A DNA stretch of 39,916 nt. Source: an uncultured Mycoplasmatota bacterium. Its GTDB lineage: Bacteria; Bacillota_I; Bacilli_A; RF39; UBA660. The stretch covers positions 1 to 39,916 of the forward strand of contig UQRY01000015.1 of NCBI GenBank assembly GCA_900543675.1. The letters are read 5' to 3'. The position numbers and the translations under genes were made by a program. Below the pieces are notes generated by a model, which saw nothing but the letters and a program-made list of their open reading frames with translations, was not told the origin of the DNA and made no database searches. Below, one piece after another: positions 16,234-24,095 of the stretch. Position 1 is the stretch's first letter, and the number at the start of each line of letters is the position of its first letter.

Positions 16234-16812
16234 ATGAAAAAAATAGGTTTAATGTTCGTTATCGCATTAGTTGGTGTTTTTATGGTAACGGGATGTGGAA
16301 AAACAGAATATTTAACGGGAAAGATCAATGTAGAAATAGAAGTAAAAGATTATGGAACGATTGCGGTAGAACTCGATGCGGATGAAGCACCGATTACGGT
16401 GACGAATTTTGTTGATTTAGTGGAAGAAGGATTCTATGATGGGTTAACTTTTCATCGAATTATTGATGGCTTTATGATTCAAGGTGGTGACCCTAATGGT
16501 GATGGTAGCGGTGGTAGTAGCCGAACGATTAAGGGAGAATTCTCTTCTAATGGAGTAGATAATTCGATTGATCACGTAAGAGGAGTAATTTCTATGGCAC
16601 GTTCTAGTTTGCCTAACAGTGCTTCTAGTCAGTTCTTTATCGTTCAAGAAGACAGCCCTCATTTAAATGGTGAGTATGCTGCGTTTGAACATGTAACGAG
16701 TGGAATGGAAATTGTTGACGCAATTTGTGAAGATGTTCAAGTTGAAGATACAAATGGTACCGTTCTTCCTGAAAATCAACCAGTCATTACGTCTATTAAG
16801 GTTGTAGAGTAA
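16234..16812 (+). CDS. Peptidyl-prolyl cis-trans isomerase, cyclophilin type, lipoprotein
   Basis: A 192-residue protein. The signal peptide ends in lipobox VTGC (Cys21), so the protein is lipid-anchored outside. The cyclophilin domain shows TVTNFVDLVEEGFYDGLTFHRIIDGFMIQGGDPNGDG (catalytic Arg in FHR), a short GEF loop, GVISMARSSLPNSASSQFFIVQ and HLNGEYAAFEHVTSGMEIVD. These are the catalytic and proline-binding residues of PpiA/PpiB-type enzymes. Likely role: folding of exported proteins. ATG follows TGGAGGAAATAA, with a TATAAT at 16216-16221 very close. The stop overlaps the next start (TAATG), so it is coupled to the glycosylase gene. Confidence 0.93.
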   Translation: MKKIGLMFVIALVGVFMVTGCGKTEYLTGKINVEIEVKDYGTIAVELDADEAPITVTNFVDLVEEGFYDGLTFHRIIDGFMIQGGDPNGDGSGGSSRTIKGEFSSNGVDNSIDHVRGVISMARSSLPNSASSQFFIVQEDSPHLNGEYAAFEHVTSGMEIVDAICEDVQVEDTNGTVLPENQPVITSIKVVE

Positions 16813-17312
16813 TGGAAAGGGAAGTTGTAACGCATACTTTTCCGTCCTTTTTTGATGAAAACTCAAAAATATTGATTTTAGGAAGTATTCCTTCTGTTGT
16901 ATCGAGAGAAGAGGGGTTTTATTATATGCACCCCTCTAATCGATTTTGGAAAGTATTGGCTAATGTATATGAAGAAGAAGTTCCTGAGACTATTTCGTTA
17001 AAAAAGGATTTTTTAACTCGTCACCAAATTGCTTTGTGGGATGTGATTGCTTCCTGTCGGATTCATGCTTCTAGTGATGCCTCTATTACTGATGTTCAAG
17101 TAAATGACATTTCATCACTATTAGCGAAAACCAAAGTCAAGCGTATTTTTGTGACAGGAAAACGTGCTTATGAACTATATCAGCGGTATCTTTATCCAGT
17201 GGTGAAGAAAGAAGCTATTTTACTTCCTTCTCCTAGTTCAGCCAATGCGAGTTGTTCATTCGACTATTTAGTCCAAGCATATTCTATTCTTAGAAAGGAG
17301 AATGTTTCATGA
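16812..17312 (+). CDS. DNA-deoxyinosine glycosylase, uracil-DNA glycosylase superfamily
   Basis: A 166-residue protein. It has ILILGSIPSVVSREEGFYYMHPSNRFWKVL (motif A-like GS-P, and the substrate-pocket HPSNRFW), ALWDVIASC, and LLPSPSSANAS (motif 2). This is the pattern of the hypoxanthine/deoxyinosine glycosylase group, which removes deaminated purines (and sometimes uracil) from DNA in base excision repair. The length fits the group (~160-170). ATG at 16812 overlaps the previous stop by one base, and its own stop overlaps the following ATG by 4 bases, so ppi-glycosylase-rluA is a tight operon. Confidence 0.85.
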   Translation: MEREVVTHTFPSFFDENSKILILGSIPSVVSREEGFYYMHPSNRFWKVLANVYEEEVPETISLKKDFLTRHQIALWDVIASCRIHASSDASITDVQVNDISSLLAKTKVKRIFVTGKRAYELYQRYLYPVVKKEAILLPSPSSANASCSFDYLVQAYSILRKENVS

Positions 17313-18157
17313 TGATTTTATCTGTTCAACAAGAAATGAAGTTACTTGATTTTTTGTCTACTCATACGGATTATTCGAAAAAGAAGATTAAAAGTTTATT
17401 TAAATTTCATGCGATTACTTTAAAAAATGGCAAAGTACTTAATTTTGATGACGTGGTGAAAAAAGGAGAGAAGGTCGTTATTTCTACCGAAAAGAAAGAA
17501 ACAAAGATCGGTAACATTGATATCGTTTACGAAGATGATAATTATCTCGTTGTCGATAAGCCCTGTGGGATGCTTACTGTTTCTACCGATAAAGAGAGAA
17601 ATCGAACTTTATATCACTTTGTACGAGAGTATGCGAATAATAAGAACAAAAAAGAGAAGATTTTCATTGTTCACCGACTTGATCGGGAAACTTCAGGATT
17701 AGTTTTGTTTGTCAAGGACGAGAAATTGAAACAAAAGTTACAAGAAGATTGGGAGAATGTTGCGCTTGTTAGGGAGTATACAGCGGTAGCTAGTGGTATT
17801 TTAGAACCTAAAGAAGGTCGTTTAGTTCATTACTTAAAAGAAAATAGACAACATAAGGTATATGTTAGCCCTACTAACGATAATGGAAAAAAGGCAATTA
17901 CCAATTACCGAGTTCTTTCTGAAGATAAAAATAGTTTGTTAAGTCTTTCATTGATGACTGGTCGTAAAAATCAGATTCGTGTTCAATTATCTTATCTTGG
18001 TCATCCTTTAATTGGAGATAGTAAATACGGAGGATGTAAAGCTAAACGCTTGTATTTACATGCTAATAAATTGGTTGTTTGTGATCCAATTACTAAGAAA
18101 AAGTTAACTTTTATTTCTAAAGTTCCTAAAGATTTTAAACAAATGCTTTCTATTTAA
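17309..18157 (+). CDS. RluA-family pseudouridine synthase
   Basis: A 282-residue protein with an N-terminal S4-like RNA-binding domain (~5-60, LLDFLSTHTDYSKKKIKSLFK) and a pseudouridine synthase domain from ~68. Motifs: VYEDDNYLVVDKPCGMLT, the catalytic HRLDRETSGLVLF (Asp125), SLMTGRKNQIRVQLSYLGHPLIGDSKYG, and RLYLHANKL. It would isomerise uridines in 23S rRNA or tRNA; the exact target among RluA/RluC/RluD types is not clear. Two ATGs are adjacent (17309 and 17312); GGAGAATG in the previous gene serves either. It is the last gene of the operon. Confidence 0.92.
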   Translation: MMILSVQQEMKLLDFLSTHTDYSKKKIKSLFKFHAITLKNGKVLNFDDVVKKGEKVVISTEKKETKIGNIDIVYEDDNYLVVDKPCGMLTVSTDKERNRTLYHFVREYANNKNKKEKIFIVHRLDRETSGLVLFVKDEKLKQKLQEDWENVALVREYTAVASGILEPKEGRLVHYLKENRQHKVYVSPTNDNGKKAITNYRVLSEDKNSLLSLSLMTGRKNQIRVQLSYLGHPLIGDSKYGGCKAKRLYLHANKLVVCDPITKKKLTFISKVPKDFKQMLSI

Positions 18158-18215
18158 TTGCTTCTTGTGTTCACAAAAGAAGAAAAATGTTTTATACTTA
18201 TAATGGAGGGTAGAT

Positions 18216-18773
18216 ATGGAATATTTAAAGGATAAAATAAAAGGATTATTTGTTACTTCGCTTATTTCATCAATTATTTTGCTTGTATTGGGTATTTTAT
18301 TACTCATCGAACCAGATTTTATTTTGGGAATGATTTCTTTAATTATTGGTGTAGTTATTCTAGTTCCAGGAGTTATTTCCTTAATTGATTATTTTAAAAA
18401 TAAATATAATGCGAATTTAGTAGTTGGGGTGATTGCTTGTATTTTAGGACTTGTATTTATTTTTAATTCTGAGTTCGTAGTTAGTATTTTACCATTTATA
18501 TTAGGTATCTATTTCATTATTAGTGGAATTAGTAAACTACAGTATGGTTTAACATTGCGAAGTAATCAAGTGCCGAATTATATGCGAGCAATTATTGCTT
18601 CTATTTTGATACTAGCATGTGGTGTTTTATTGATGATTAATCCATTTGGTGGAGCGATTGCTTTCACACAGGTAGCTGGTATTTTTACAATTATTTATGC
18701 AGTTTTAGATATTTATAACGCTTGTTTTATTCGTAAGGAGATGAAACAAGTAATGAAAAGAATAGAGAAGTAG
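18216..18773 (+). CDS. HdeD-like DUF308 membrane protein
   Basis: A 185-residue protein with six hydrophobic segments in three repeated pairs. Examples are LISSIILLVLGILLLIEPDF, GMISLIIGVVILVPGVISLIDY, VVGVIACILGLVFIFN and ILPFILGIYFIISGISKL. The repeated helix-pair with G-x-x-x-L-I-x-P is the DUF308/HdeD pattern. In enterobacteria HdeD is tied to acid resistance; the role in Bacillota is unknown. ATG follows ATGGAGGGTAG, and a TATAAT lies at 18199-18204. The next gene starts 7 bases after the stop, so it is probably co-transcribed. Confidence 0.85.
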   Translation: MEYLKDKIKGLFVTSLISSIILLVLGILLLIEPDFILGMISLIIGVVILVPGVISLIDYFKNKYNANLVVGVIACILGLVFIFNSEFVVSILPFILGIYFIISGISKLQYGLTLRSNQVPNYMRAIIASILILACGVLLMINPFGGAIAFTQVAGIFTIIYAVLDIYNACFIRKEMKQVMKRIEK

Positions 18774-18780
18774 GGGTATT

Positions 18781-19020
18781 ATGAAGAATAAGAATAAAGG
18801 GCAGCAGACGATTACGAACGATGAAAAATTAAAGCGGTTGAAACTGAGAAAAATTTTGTGGTATGGAATTATTCTCTTTGGCCTTATGACTATCGTTTTT
18901 TCACTTTTTTCTTTATTTAGTGGTTGGACACCCCTCTATGCGGTTATCTGTTTTGTGGTCGAGGCAATACTCTCAAAATGGCGAAATAGTATTGACCCAG
19001 AAATAGGAAAGAGGAGTTGA
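18781..19020 (+). CDS. Small two-helix membrane protein, unknown
   Basis: A 79-residue protein with a charged N-terminus (to ~25, many Lys), two transmembrane segments (ILWYGIILFGLMTIVFSLFSLF and TPLYAVICFVVEAIL), and a short charged tail. The start has AGTAGGGGT just upstream, partly inside the previous stop. Its TGA stop at 19018-19020 overlaps the ribosome binding region of the next gene, so the three genes 18216-20348 look like an operon. No recognised family. Likely real because of spacing and composition. Confidence 0.65.
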   Translation: MKNKNKGQQTITNDEKLKRLKLRKILWYGIILFGLMTIVFSLFSLFSGWTPLYAVICFVVEAILSKWRNSIDPEIGKRS

Positions 19021-19025
19021 ATAAA

Positions 19026-20348
19026 ATGCGAAAAAAATGGGTAAGGAAATTAAAGAAAATGCGAGGGGCTTTAACGAGTTCTCTTGTTATTGTGATTATT
19101 ATTTTGATTGTGGTTTTAGTGGGATTAGCTATTCTTACTGGTTCTCGTTTAGCTAGTGATCGAAATGAGAAATTTTCTAATTATGAGGAACAATTTTTAG
19201 AACGAGTAGTTCTTTTGGTTGACAATTGTCTTTATGGTGAGGGTGAGAAAAACGCTCTTTGTTCACAATATGTTTTACCACGTAATACAGAAAGATATGA
19301 ATTTTTCTATTTACGTGATTTAGTGGATGGAGGTATTTTGGAGTCTTTCCCTAGTCCTTATGATAAAGATGAAAAATGTGACTTAGAGTCTTATGTTTAT
19401 GTAAATAGCCGTTCAGATACAACAGATTCTTCTAGTGACTACGACTTAGATTATCATGTTTGCTTGATGTGTGGCGATAAGAAGAGTAAAGAATGTTTAG
19501 ATAATTATCAAGAAGAAGAAAAATACTCTTTATCTTGCCAAGTTGCTTATGATGAAGCTGGTACCCAAGCTTATAATGGTGAGTGGACTGATCAAGATCT
19601 ATATTTGATCTTAAAGGCAGATGGAGATGTTTCTTCTAAAATTTCACAATATCGTTATCATATCGGTGATCATTTAGTTTACAGTGATGCGACTATGATT
19701 TCTGATCTTGAAGGATTAGTTAAATTGAGTGGAAATATTTCTGGAGAATATATTACCGTTGATGCTTATGATGAAAAAGATAATAAAGCTACTGCAAAAT
19801 GTGGTAATTATCCAATTCGTATCGATAAGAGTCAGTTAAAGAATGTTATCATTACTGGAGTATTAAGTAATTCTGATCGTGATTTGGTTGCTAATGGAGA
19901 TTATAGTCCAATGGAAGTAACGCTAGAAGCTAATACTGATCCGTTAGAAAGTGTATCAGGTTTCCAATATACATGGTATCGTGATGGTGAAGTAATTCAG
20001 GAAACTACGCTTCCTACTATTACAGTAGATCAAGATGGTAGTTATACTGTTCAAGTTACTAATGGTCTTGGAAAACAAAAAGTAGCTTCAGAAGCATTCG
20101 TTGTTCATATTGATAAAAAGAAACCAGAAATTAGAGTATTAGAAGATACACTTGTTTTACCTTTTACTGAAGAATATGATTTTAAGAATAATCTTGAAGT
20201 TACCTTTGGAACAAGTGGAGGAACAGTTACTTGTGATCCATCTAACAATGATTATTTAGGAAATGAAGATCAAGAAATTACTTGTATCGCAACAGGTAGA
20301 AACGGTTTAGAGACAACGGTTACTTTCCAAGTAAAACGTGAACAATAA
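19026..20348 (+). CDS. Membrane-anchored extracellular protein with Ig-like C-terminal domains
   Basis: A 440-residue protein from ATG 19026, chosen over the TTG at 19017 because AGAGGAG ends at 19016, too near the TTG. A basic start leads to a hydrophobic helix (ALTSSLVIVIIILIVVLVGLAILTGSRLASDRN, split here as ~14-45), similar in placement to a pilin-like N-terminus but without the F-T-x-x-E prepilin motif. The middle part is rich in Cys (DNCLYGEGEKNALC, DEKCDLES, CLMCGDKKSKECL). The C-terminal ~230 residues are beta-sandwich repeats: YTWYRDGEVIQETTLPTITV, then VQVTNGLGKQKVASEAF, and a last one ending EITCIATGRNGLETTVTF. Likely cell-surface; related in style to the broken gene at 22-1621. 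Ligand unknown. Confidence 0.72.
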   Translation: MRKKWVRKLKKMRGALTSSLVIVIIILIVVLVGLAILTGSRLASDRNEKFSNYEEQFLERVVLLVDNCLYGEGEKNALCSQYVLPRNTERYEFFYLRDLVDGGILESFPSPYDKDEKCDLESYVYVNSRSDTTDSSSDYDLDYHVCLMCGDKKSKECLDNYQEEEKYSLSCQVAYDEAGTQAYNGEWTDQDLYLILKADGDVSSKISQYRYHIGDHLVYSDATMISDLEGLVKLSGNISGEYITVDAYDEKDNKATAKCGNYPIRIDKSQLKNVIITGVLSNSDRDLVANGDYSPMEVTLEANTDPLESVSGFQYTWYRDGEVIQETTLPTITVDQDGSYTVQVTNGLGKQKVASEAFVVHIDKKKPEIRVLEDTLVLPFTEEYDFKNNLEVTFGTSGGTVTCDPSNNDYLGNEDQEITCIATGRNGLETTVTFQVKREQ

Positions 20349-20468
20349 ATATGGGAAAGTATGTGATTAAGAAAAAAAGTCTTTCTATTTTTCTAATTTC
20401 GTGTATAATGAAATTAAGTTTAAATAATATTTAAACAAAGTAAACTATGAAATAAGGAGAGAAGATAA

Positions 20469-20741
20469 ATGAAAAAGAAAACAGCTGTGATTACCGGTCT
20501 TACGGTAACAGGAGTAGCGGCTTTAGTAGGTGCAGGAGTCGCTTTAAAGAAGAGAAAAAAGAAAAAACCAGTTAAAGTAAAAAAATTGGTGGAAGATTAT
20601 AACGACAATCATAATAACGGGCGAATTTCTTCTAAGAAAAATAAAGATGAAGATGAAGAAGAAAACGAAGAAGAAAACAGACAGTCTCGCAAATATATTT
20701 TGTTGAAAAAGTATACTAATAAAGATCTTTCACGCAAATAG
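20469..20741 (+). CDS. Small membrane protein with basic then acidic tail, unknown
   Basis: A 90-residue protein: a short hydrophobic segment (~6-26, VITGLTVTGVAALVGAGVAL), followed by a run of Lys/Arg (~28-43) and then an acidic stretch of Asp/Glu/Asn (~57-70), and a basic C-terminus. Charge blocks like these suggest binding to membrane surface or nucleic acid, but nothing is recognised. ATG follows AAGGAGAGAAGATAA, a near-consensus site. A TATAAT at 20404-20409 could drive it. A strong terminator follows, so it is a single-gene unit. Confidence 0.65.
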   Translation: MKKKTAVITGLTVTGVAALVGAGVALKKRKKKKPVKVKKLVEDYNDNHNNGRISSKKNKDEDEEENEEENRQSRKYILLKKYTNKDLSRK

Positions 20742-20748
20742 AAATAAG

Positions 20749-20783
20749 AGACTAGTTGTTCAATTACTTAACTAGTCTTTTTT
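20749..20783 (+). terminator. Rho-independent terminator
   Basis: AGACTAGTT (20749-20757) pairs perfectly with AACTAGTCT (20770-20778), followed by TTTTTT. Confidence 0.92.
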
Positions 20784-20823
20784 CTTTTTTGATATACAAA
20801 TAAAGAATATAAGGTGGGATAAG

Positions 20824-23523
20824 ATGGAAAAACAATGGTATCAAAAAGAAGTAAAAGATATTTATCAAGAACTTTCTACTGGTGAAAAGGGGCTCACTAG
20901 TCAAGAGGCAAAAAAGAGATTAGCGCAATATGGGCGTAATGAATTACCTAAGAAAAAGACAGATGGGTTTTGGAAATTATTTTTTAAGGGGATCTTGGAT
21001 CCGATTGTATTGTTGTTACTAGTTACAGTGATTTTTTCTTTAATTATTGCTGAATATGTGGATGCAATTGCAATTGGATTTATTATTTTGGTTGATTTAT
21101 TATTAGGTGCTTTTCAGGAATGGAAAGCTGAAAAGAATGCCGAAGGACTAGCTAATTTAATTCGGGTTCGTTGTAAAGTATTACGTGATGGGGAAGAAGT
21201 AGAAATTGATTCTAGTGAACTAGTCGTTGGAGATATTGTTTTACTAGAATCTGGAAATAAGATCAGTGCTGATTTACGGTTAATTGATTGTCATAACCTA
21301 CAGATTGATGAATCAGTCTTAACGGGAGAAAGTTTACCAATTGTGAAAAGTGATCTTCCTTTAGAAGGGGAGGTTAGTTTAGCTGATCGAAAGAATATGG
21401 CTTTTGCAGGTACTAGTGTCACAACTGGTCGAGGAAAAAGTGTCGTTGTCGCTACTGCGATGGCAACAGAAATTGGGGCGATTGCATCTCGAGTAAACAA
21501 CACCAAAGAAGCTAAGTCTCCACTTACGATTCGAATGGACAAGTTTTCTAAACAGATCAGTTTATTGATTATTGTCATTGCGATTATTATTACGATTTTA
21601 TTATTCTATAAAGGGGTGCCAGGTACAGAGATTTTCCTTTCAGTAATTGCGTTATCCGTATCCGCAATGCCTGAAGGGTTGCCACTTGCTCTTACGATGG
21701 CATTAACGATTGCTTCTAATCGTATGTCTAAGAAAAATGTTATTGTGAAGAAATTAAATGCTGTAGAGAGTTTAGGTAGTTGTACGGTGATTGCTTCAGA
21801 TAAAACAGGTACGCTTACGGTTAATGAACAAACCGCGAAGAAGATTCTGTTACCTAATGGGAATAGTTATACGATTACCGGGACTGGTTATAATGGTAAA
21901 GGAGAAGTCCTTCCTGTTGATGAAGCTAAAATAGAAGATGTTGTCTTTTTAGCTCAATTAGGAAAGATTAACAATGAAGCAAAATTAGAAAAAGTAGCTG
22001 AAGAAAAATGGGAGAGTTTTGGTGACTCGATTGATATTGCTTTTTTAGCTTTAGCAGAAAAAATTGGAGCAAGTAGTGATCAATTTGAAATTTTAGCGGA
22101 AATTCCTTATGAATCAGAAAATAAATATTCGGCTGTATTTTATCGTTTAAATGGTGAAGTACGTTGTACTGTTAAAGGTTCTTTTGAAAAGGTCTCAGAT
22201 TTTTCTTCCAAGATGATTGATGGTCAAGCAAAAAAAGAATTAGATCGTACTTTGTTAGCTAAACAAAATGAAAATTTGGCGAGTGAAGGTTATCGTGTAA
22301 TTGCGTTAGCTGATGGTGTTTGTTCTTCTTTTCAAGAAAAAGAAATGTATGATCATACGGATATTCCTAAACTTACTTTTATGGGAATGGTTGCCTTTAT
22401 CGATCCGATCAGAGAAGAAGTTAAAGATTCTATCTTAGAGTGTGAGAGTGCGGGAATTAAAGTATTGATGGTTACTGGAGATCATCCGTTAACGGCGTTT
22501 GCGATAGCGAAAGAATTACATTTGGTTACTTCTTATGATGAGGTAGCAACTGGGCAAGAAGTTGCTGAAATGTTTTCTAAAGGTCAAGAAGAATTCGATC
22601 ATTTTGTTCAAGGAAAACGTGTCTTTTCACGTGTAACGCCAATCGATAAAAACGAAATTATTCATTCGTTAAAACGACAAGGAGAGTTTGTTGCGGTTAC
22701 TGGTGATGGTGTGAATGATGCGCCAGCGATTCGAGGGGCAAATATCGGAATTGCGATGGGAAGTGGTACCGATGTTGCCAAAGAAACTGCTTCGATGATT
22801 ATCATTGATGATAATTTTAAATCGATTGTTGCGGGTGTCAAAGAAGGACGTTGTGCTTATAGTAATATTCGTAAAGTTAGTTATATGCTCCTTTCTTGTG
22901 GGTTAGCAGAAGTATTATTTTTCGTTTTATCGATATTACTTGATTTACCAATGCCACTTGTTGCCATTCAATTATTGTGGTTGAATATCGTAACAGATGG
23001 TTTACAAGATTTTGCGTTATCTTTCGAAAGAGCGGAAGATGGTATTATGAAAGAAAAACCTAGAAGTACGAAAGAAACGATTTTCAACAAAGAACTATTA
23101 ACAGAAGTAGGAATAGCGGGTGCTTCTATTGGTCTTATCGTCTTTAGTGTTTGGTATTATTTAATCAAGGTAGTAGGCATGGAAACTACTCTTGCTCGTG
23201 GATATATCATGGCACTTATGGTCTTCATGCAGAATGTTCATGTCTTTAACTGTCGTAGTGAAAGACAATCTACTTTTAAAATATCGTTAAAGAGTAACAA
23301 GTTTATTCCTATCGTTATTTTCTGTTCTATTTTATTACAGATTGTGGTTATGGAAGTAGACTTCTTCAGTCACTTCTTACAAACTTCAACAATTCCTGTT
23401 TTACACTTAGTTTACTTGTTATTACTTGCTTTGATTATTTTAATTGTCATGGAAGTATACAAAGAAATTAAATATCAGAATCATCGAAAGAGTAGAAGAC
23501 AAAGAAAAGGTATCTCTGAATAG
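20824..23523 (+). CDS. Cation-transporting P-type ATPase, Ca2+ (PMCA/SERCA) type
   Basis: An 899-residue protein. It has a cation-ATPase N-terminal domain (VKDIYQELSTGEKGLTSQEAKKRL), the actuator loop VLTGESLPIVKSD, the phosphorylation site SDKTGTLT (Asp326), VTGDHPLTA, and the hinge TGDGVNDAPAI. Membrane-site residues are the M4 motif SAMPEGLPLALTMAL (Glu in PEGL) and the M6 motif LNIVTDGLQDFAL (Asn/Asp), as in type IIA/IIB calcium pumps. About ten transmembrane helices; full length. It would export Ca2+ (possibly Mn2+). ATG follows AAGGTGGGATAAG. It ends in a bidirectional terminator shared with the convergent 23534 gene. Confidence 0.93.
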   Translation: MEKQWYQKEVKDIYQELSTGEKGLTSQEAKKRLAQYGRNELPKKKTDGFWKLFFKGILDPIVLLLLVTVIFSLIIAEYVDAIAIGFIILVDLLLGAFQEWKAEKNAEGLANLIRVRCKVLRDGEEVEIDSSELVVGDIVLLESGNKISADLRLIDCHNLQIDESVLTGESLPIVKSDLPLEGEVSLADRKNMAFAGTSVTTGRGKSVVVATAMATEIGAIASRVNNTKEAKSPLTIRMDKFSKQISLLIIVIAIIITILLFYKGVPGTEIFLSVIALSVSAMPEGLPLALTMALTIASNRMSKKNVIVKKLNAVESLGSCTVIASDKTGTLTVNEQTAKKILLPNGNSYTITGTGYNGKGEVLPVDEAKIEDVVFLAQLGKINNEAKLEKVAEEKWESFGDSIDIAFLALAEKIGASSDQFEILAEIPYESENKYSAVFYRLNGEVRCTVKGSFEKVSDFSSKMIDGQAKKELDRTLLAKQNENLASEGYRVIALADGVCSSFQEKEMYDHTDIPKLTFMGMVAFIDPIREEVKDSILECESAGIKVLMVTGDHPLTAFAIAKELHLVTSYDEVATGQEVAEMFSKGQEEFDHFVQGKRVFSRVTPIDKNEIIHSLKRQGEFVAVTGDGVNDAPAIRGANIGIAMGSGTDVAKETASMIIIDDNFKSIVAGVKEGRCAYSNIRKVSYMLLSCGLAEVLFFVLSILLDLPMPLVAIQLLWLNIVTDGLQDFALSFERAEDGIMKEKPRSTKETIFNKELLTEVGIAGASIGLIVFSVWYYLIKVVGMETTLARGYIMALMVFMQNVHVFNCRSERQSTFKISLKSNKFIPIVIFCSILLQIVVMEVDFFSHFLQTSTIPVLHLVYLLLLALIILIVMEVYKEIKYQNHRKSRRQRKGISE

Positions 23524-23535
23524 GGATACCTTTTT
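23505..23535. terminator. Bidirectional terminator between convergent genes
   Basis: GGTATCTC pairs with GGGATACC around TGAATA, with AAAA before and TTTTT after, so it can end transcripts in both directions. The stop codon of the ATPase gene lies in the loop/3' arm. Confidence 0.85.
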
Positions 23536-23971
23536 ATAAATATTCTTTTAATTCTTCGATGGTATCTTCTTGGAACTTGAGAAACTTTTTCGCTAATTTT
23601 AGATCTTCTTTGTTACAAGTTTTTTCATAATCTTTGATTTTCTTTTCCATATTGATCGAGCCCATCGATATACCTTTAATTAAAAGATCTGCAATACTAG
23701 AGTCACTGTTATCACTTTTTACTTCTTTTTTGATTCCCATTTTGGCCATCCATTTTGTCATCATATCTTCTGGGATTATTTCTTGTTTGTCTTTTTCTAA
23801 TCTACTTTCTGCTTGCTGCATAAATTCTTGATATTCTTCTTTTATTTCTTCTATTAGTCCTTTGATTTTATTGTCTTTTTCTTTTAAGAAGTCTTCTAGT
23901 TTTTCTAGAGTATAGTACGCCATTTCCGCATCCTGATAGATGTGTTCTAGTAATTCATTATTTTCTTTCAT
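23534..23971 (-). CDS. Helical ferritin-like hypothetical protein
   Basis: About 145 residues from ATG 23971. This start was preferred over ATG 23983 because GGTGAT lies 4-9 bases before it, while the upstream ATG has no site. It is nearly all helical and charged: ELLEHIYQDAEMAYYTLEKLEDFLKEKDNKIKGLIEEIKEEYQEFMQQAESRL, then MGIKKEVKSDNSDSSIADLLIKGISMGSINMEKKIKDYEKTC and a last helix, written here in pieces of one continuous protein. Four long helices with E..H / E...Y patterns suggest a DUF2383/YciF-type ferritin-like bundle, but the family call is tentative. Convergent with the Ca2+-ATPase and divergent from the ABC transporter. Function unknown. Confidence 0.6.
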   Translation of the reverse strand: MKENNELLEHIYQDAEMAYYTLEKLEDFLKEKDNKIKGLIEEIKEEYQEFMQQAESRLEKDKQEIIPEDMMTKWMAKMGIKKEVKSDNSDSSIADLLIKGISMGSINMEKKIKDYEKTCNKEDLKLAKKFLKFQEDTIEELKEYL

Positions 23972-24095
23972 TTTTATCACCATATATAATATGAAAAGAT
24001 AAGTGTTTTTTTATTCAAAAACAAGAAAAAAAGTTATTTATGAAGAGTTTTTTGGTATAATAGTATAGAGTGTTGGTTAGAAAGGAGTAGAATGC

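Noticed and set aside
19026..19160. Type IV prepilin
   Set aside because: The hydrophobic start is in the right place, but the G-F-T-x-x-E prepilin motif is missing; treated as a plain anchor.
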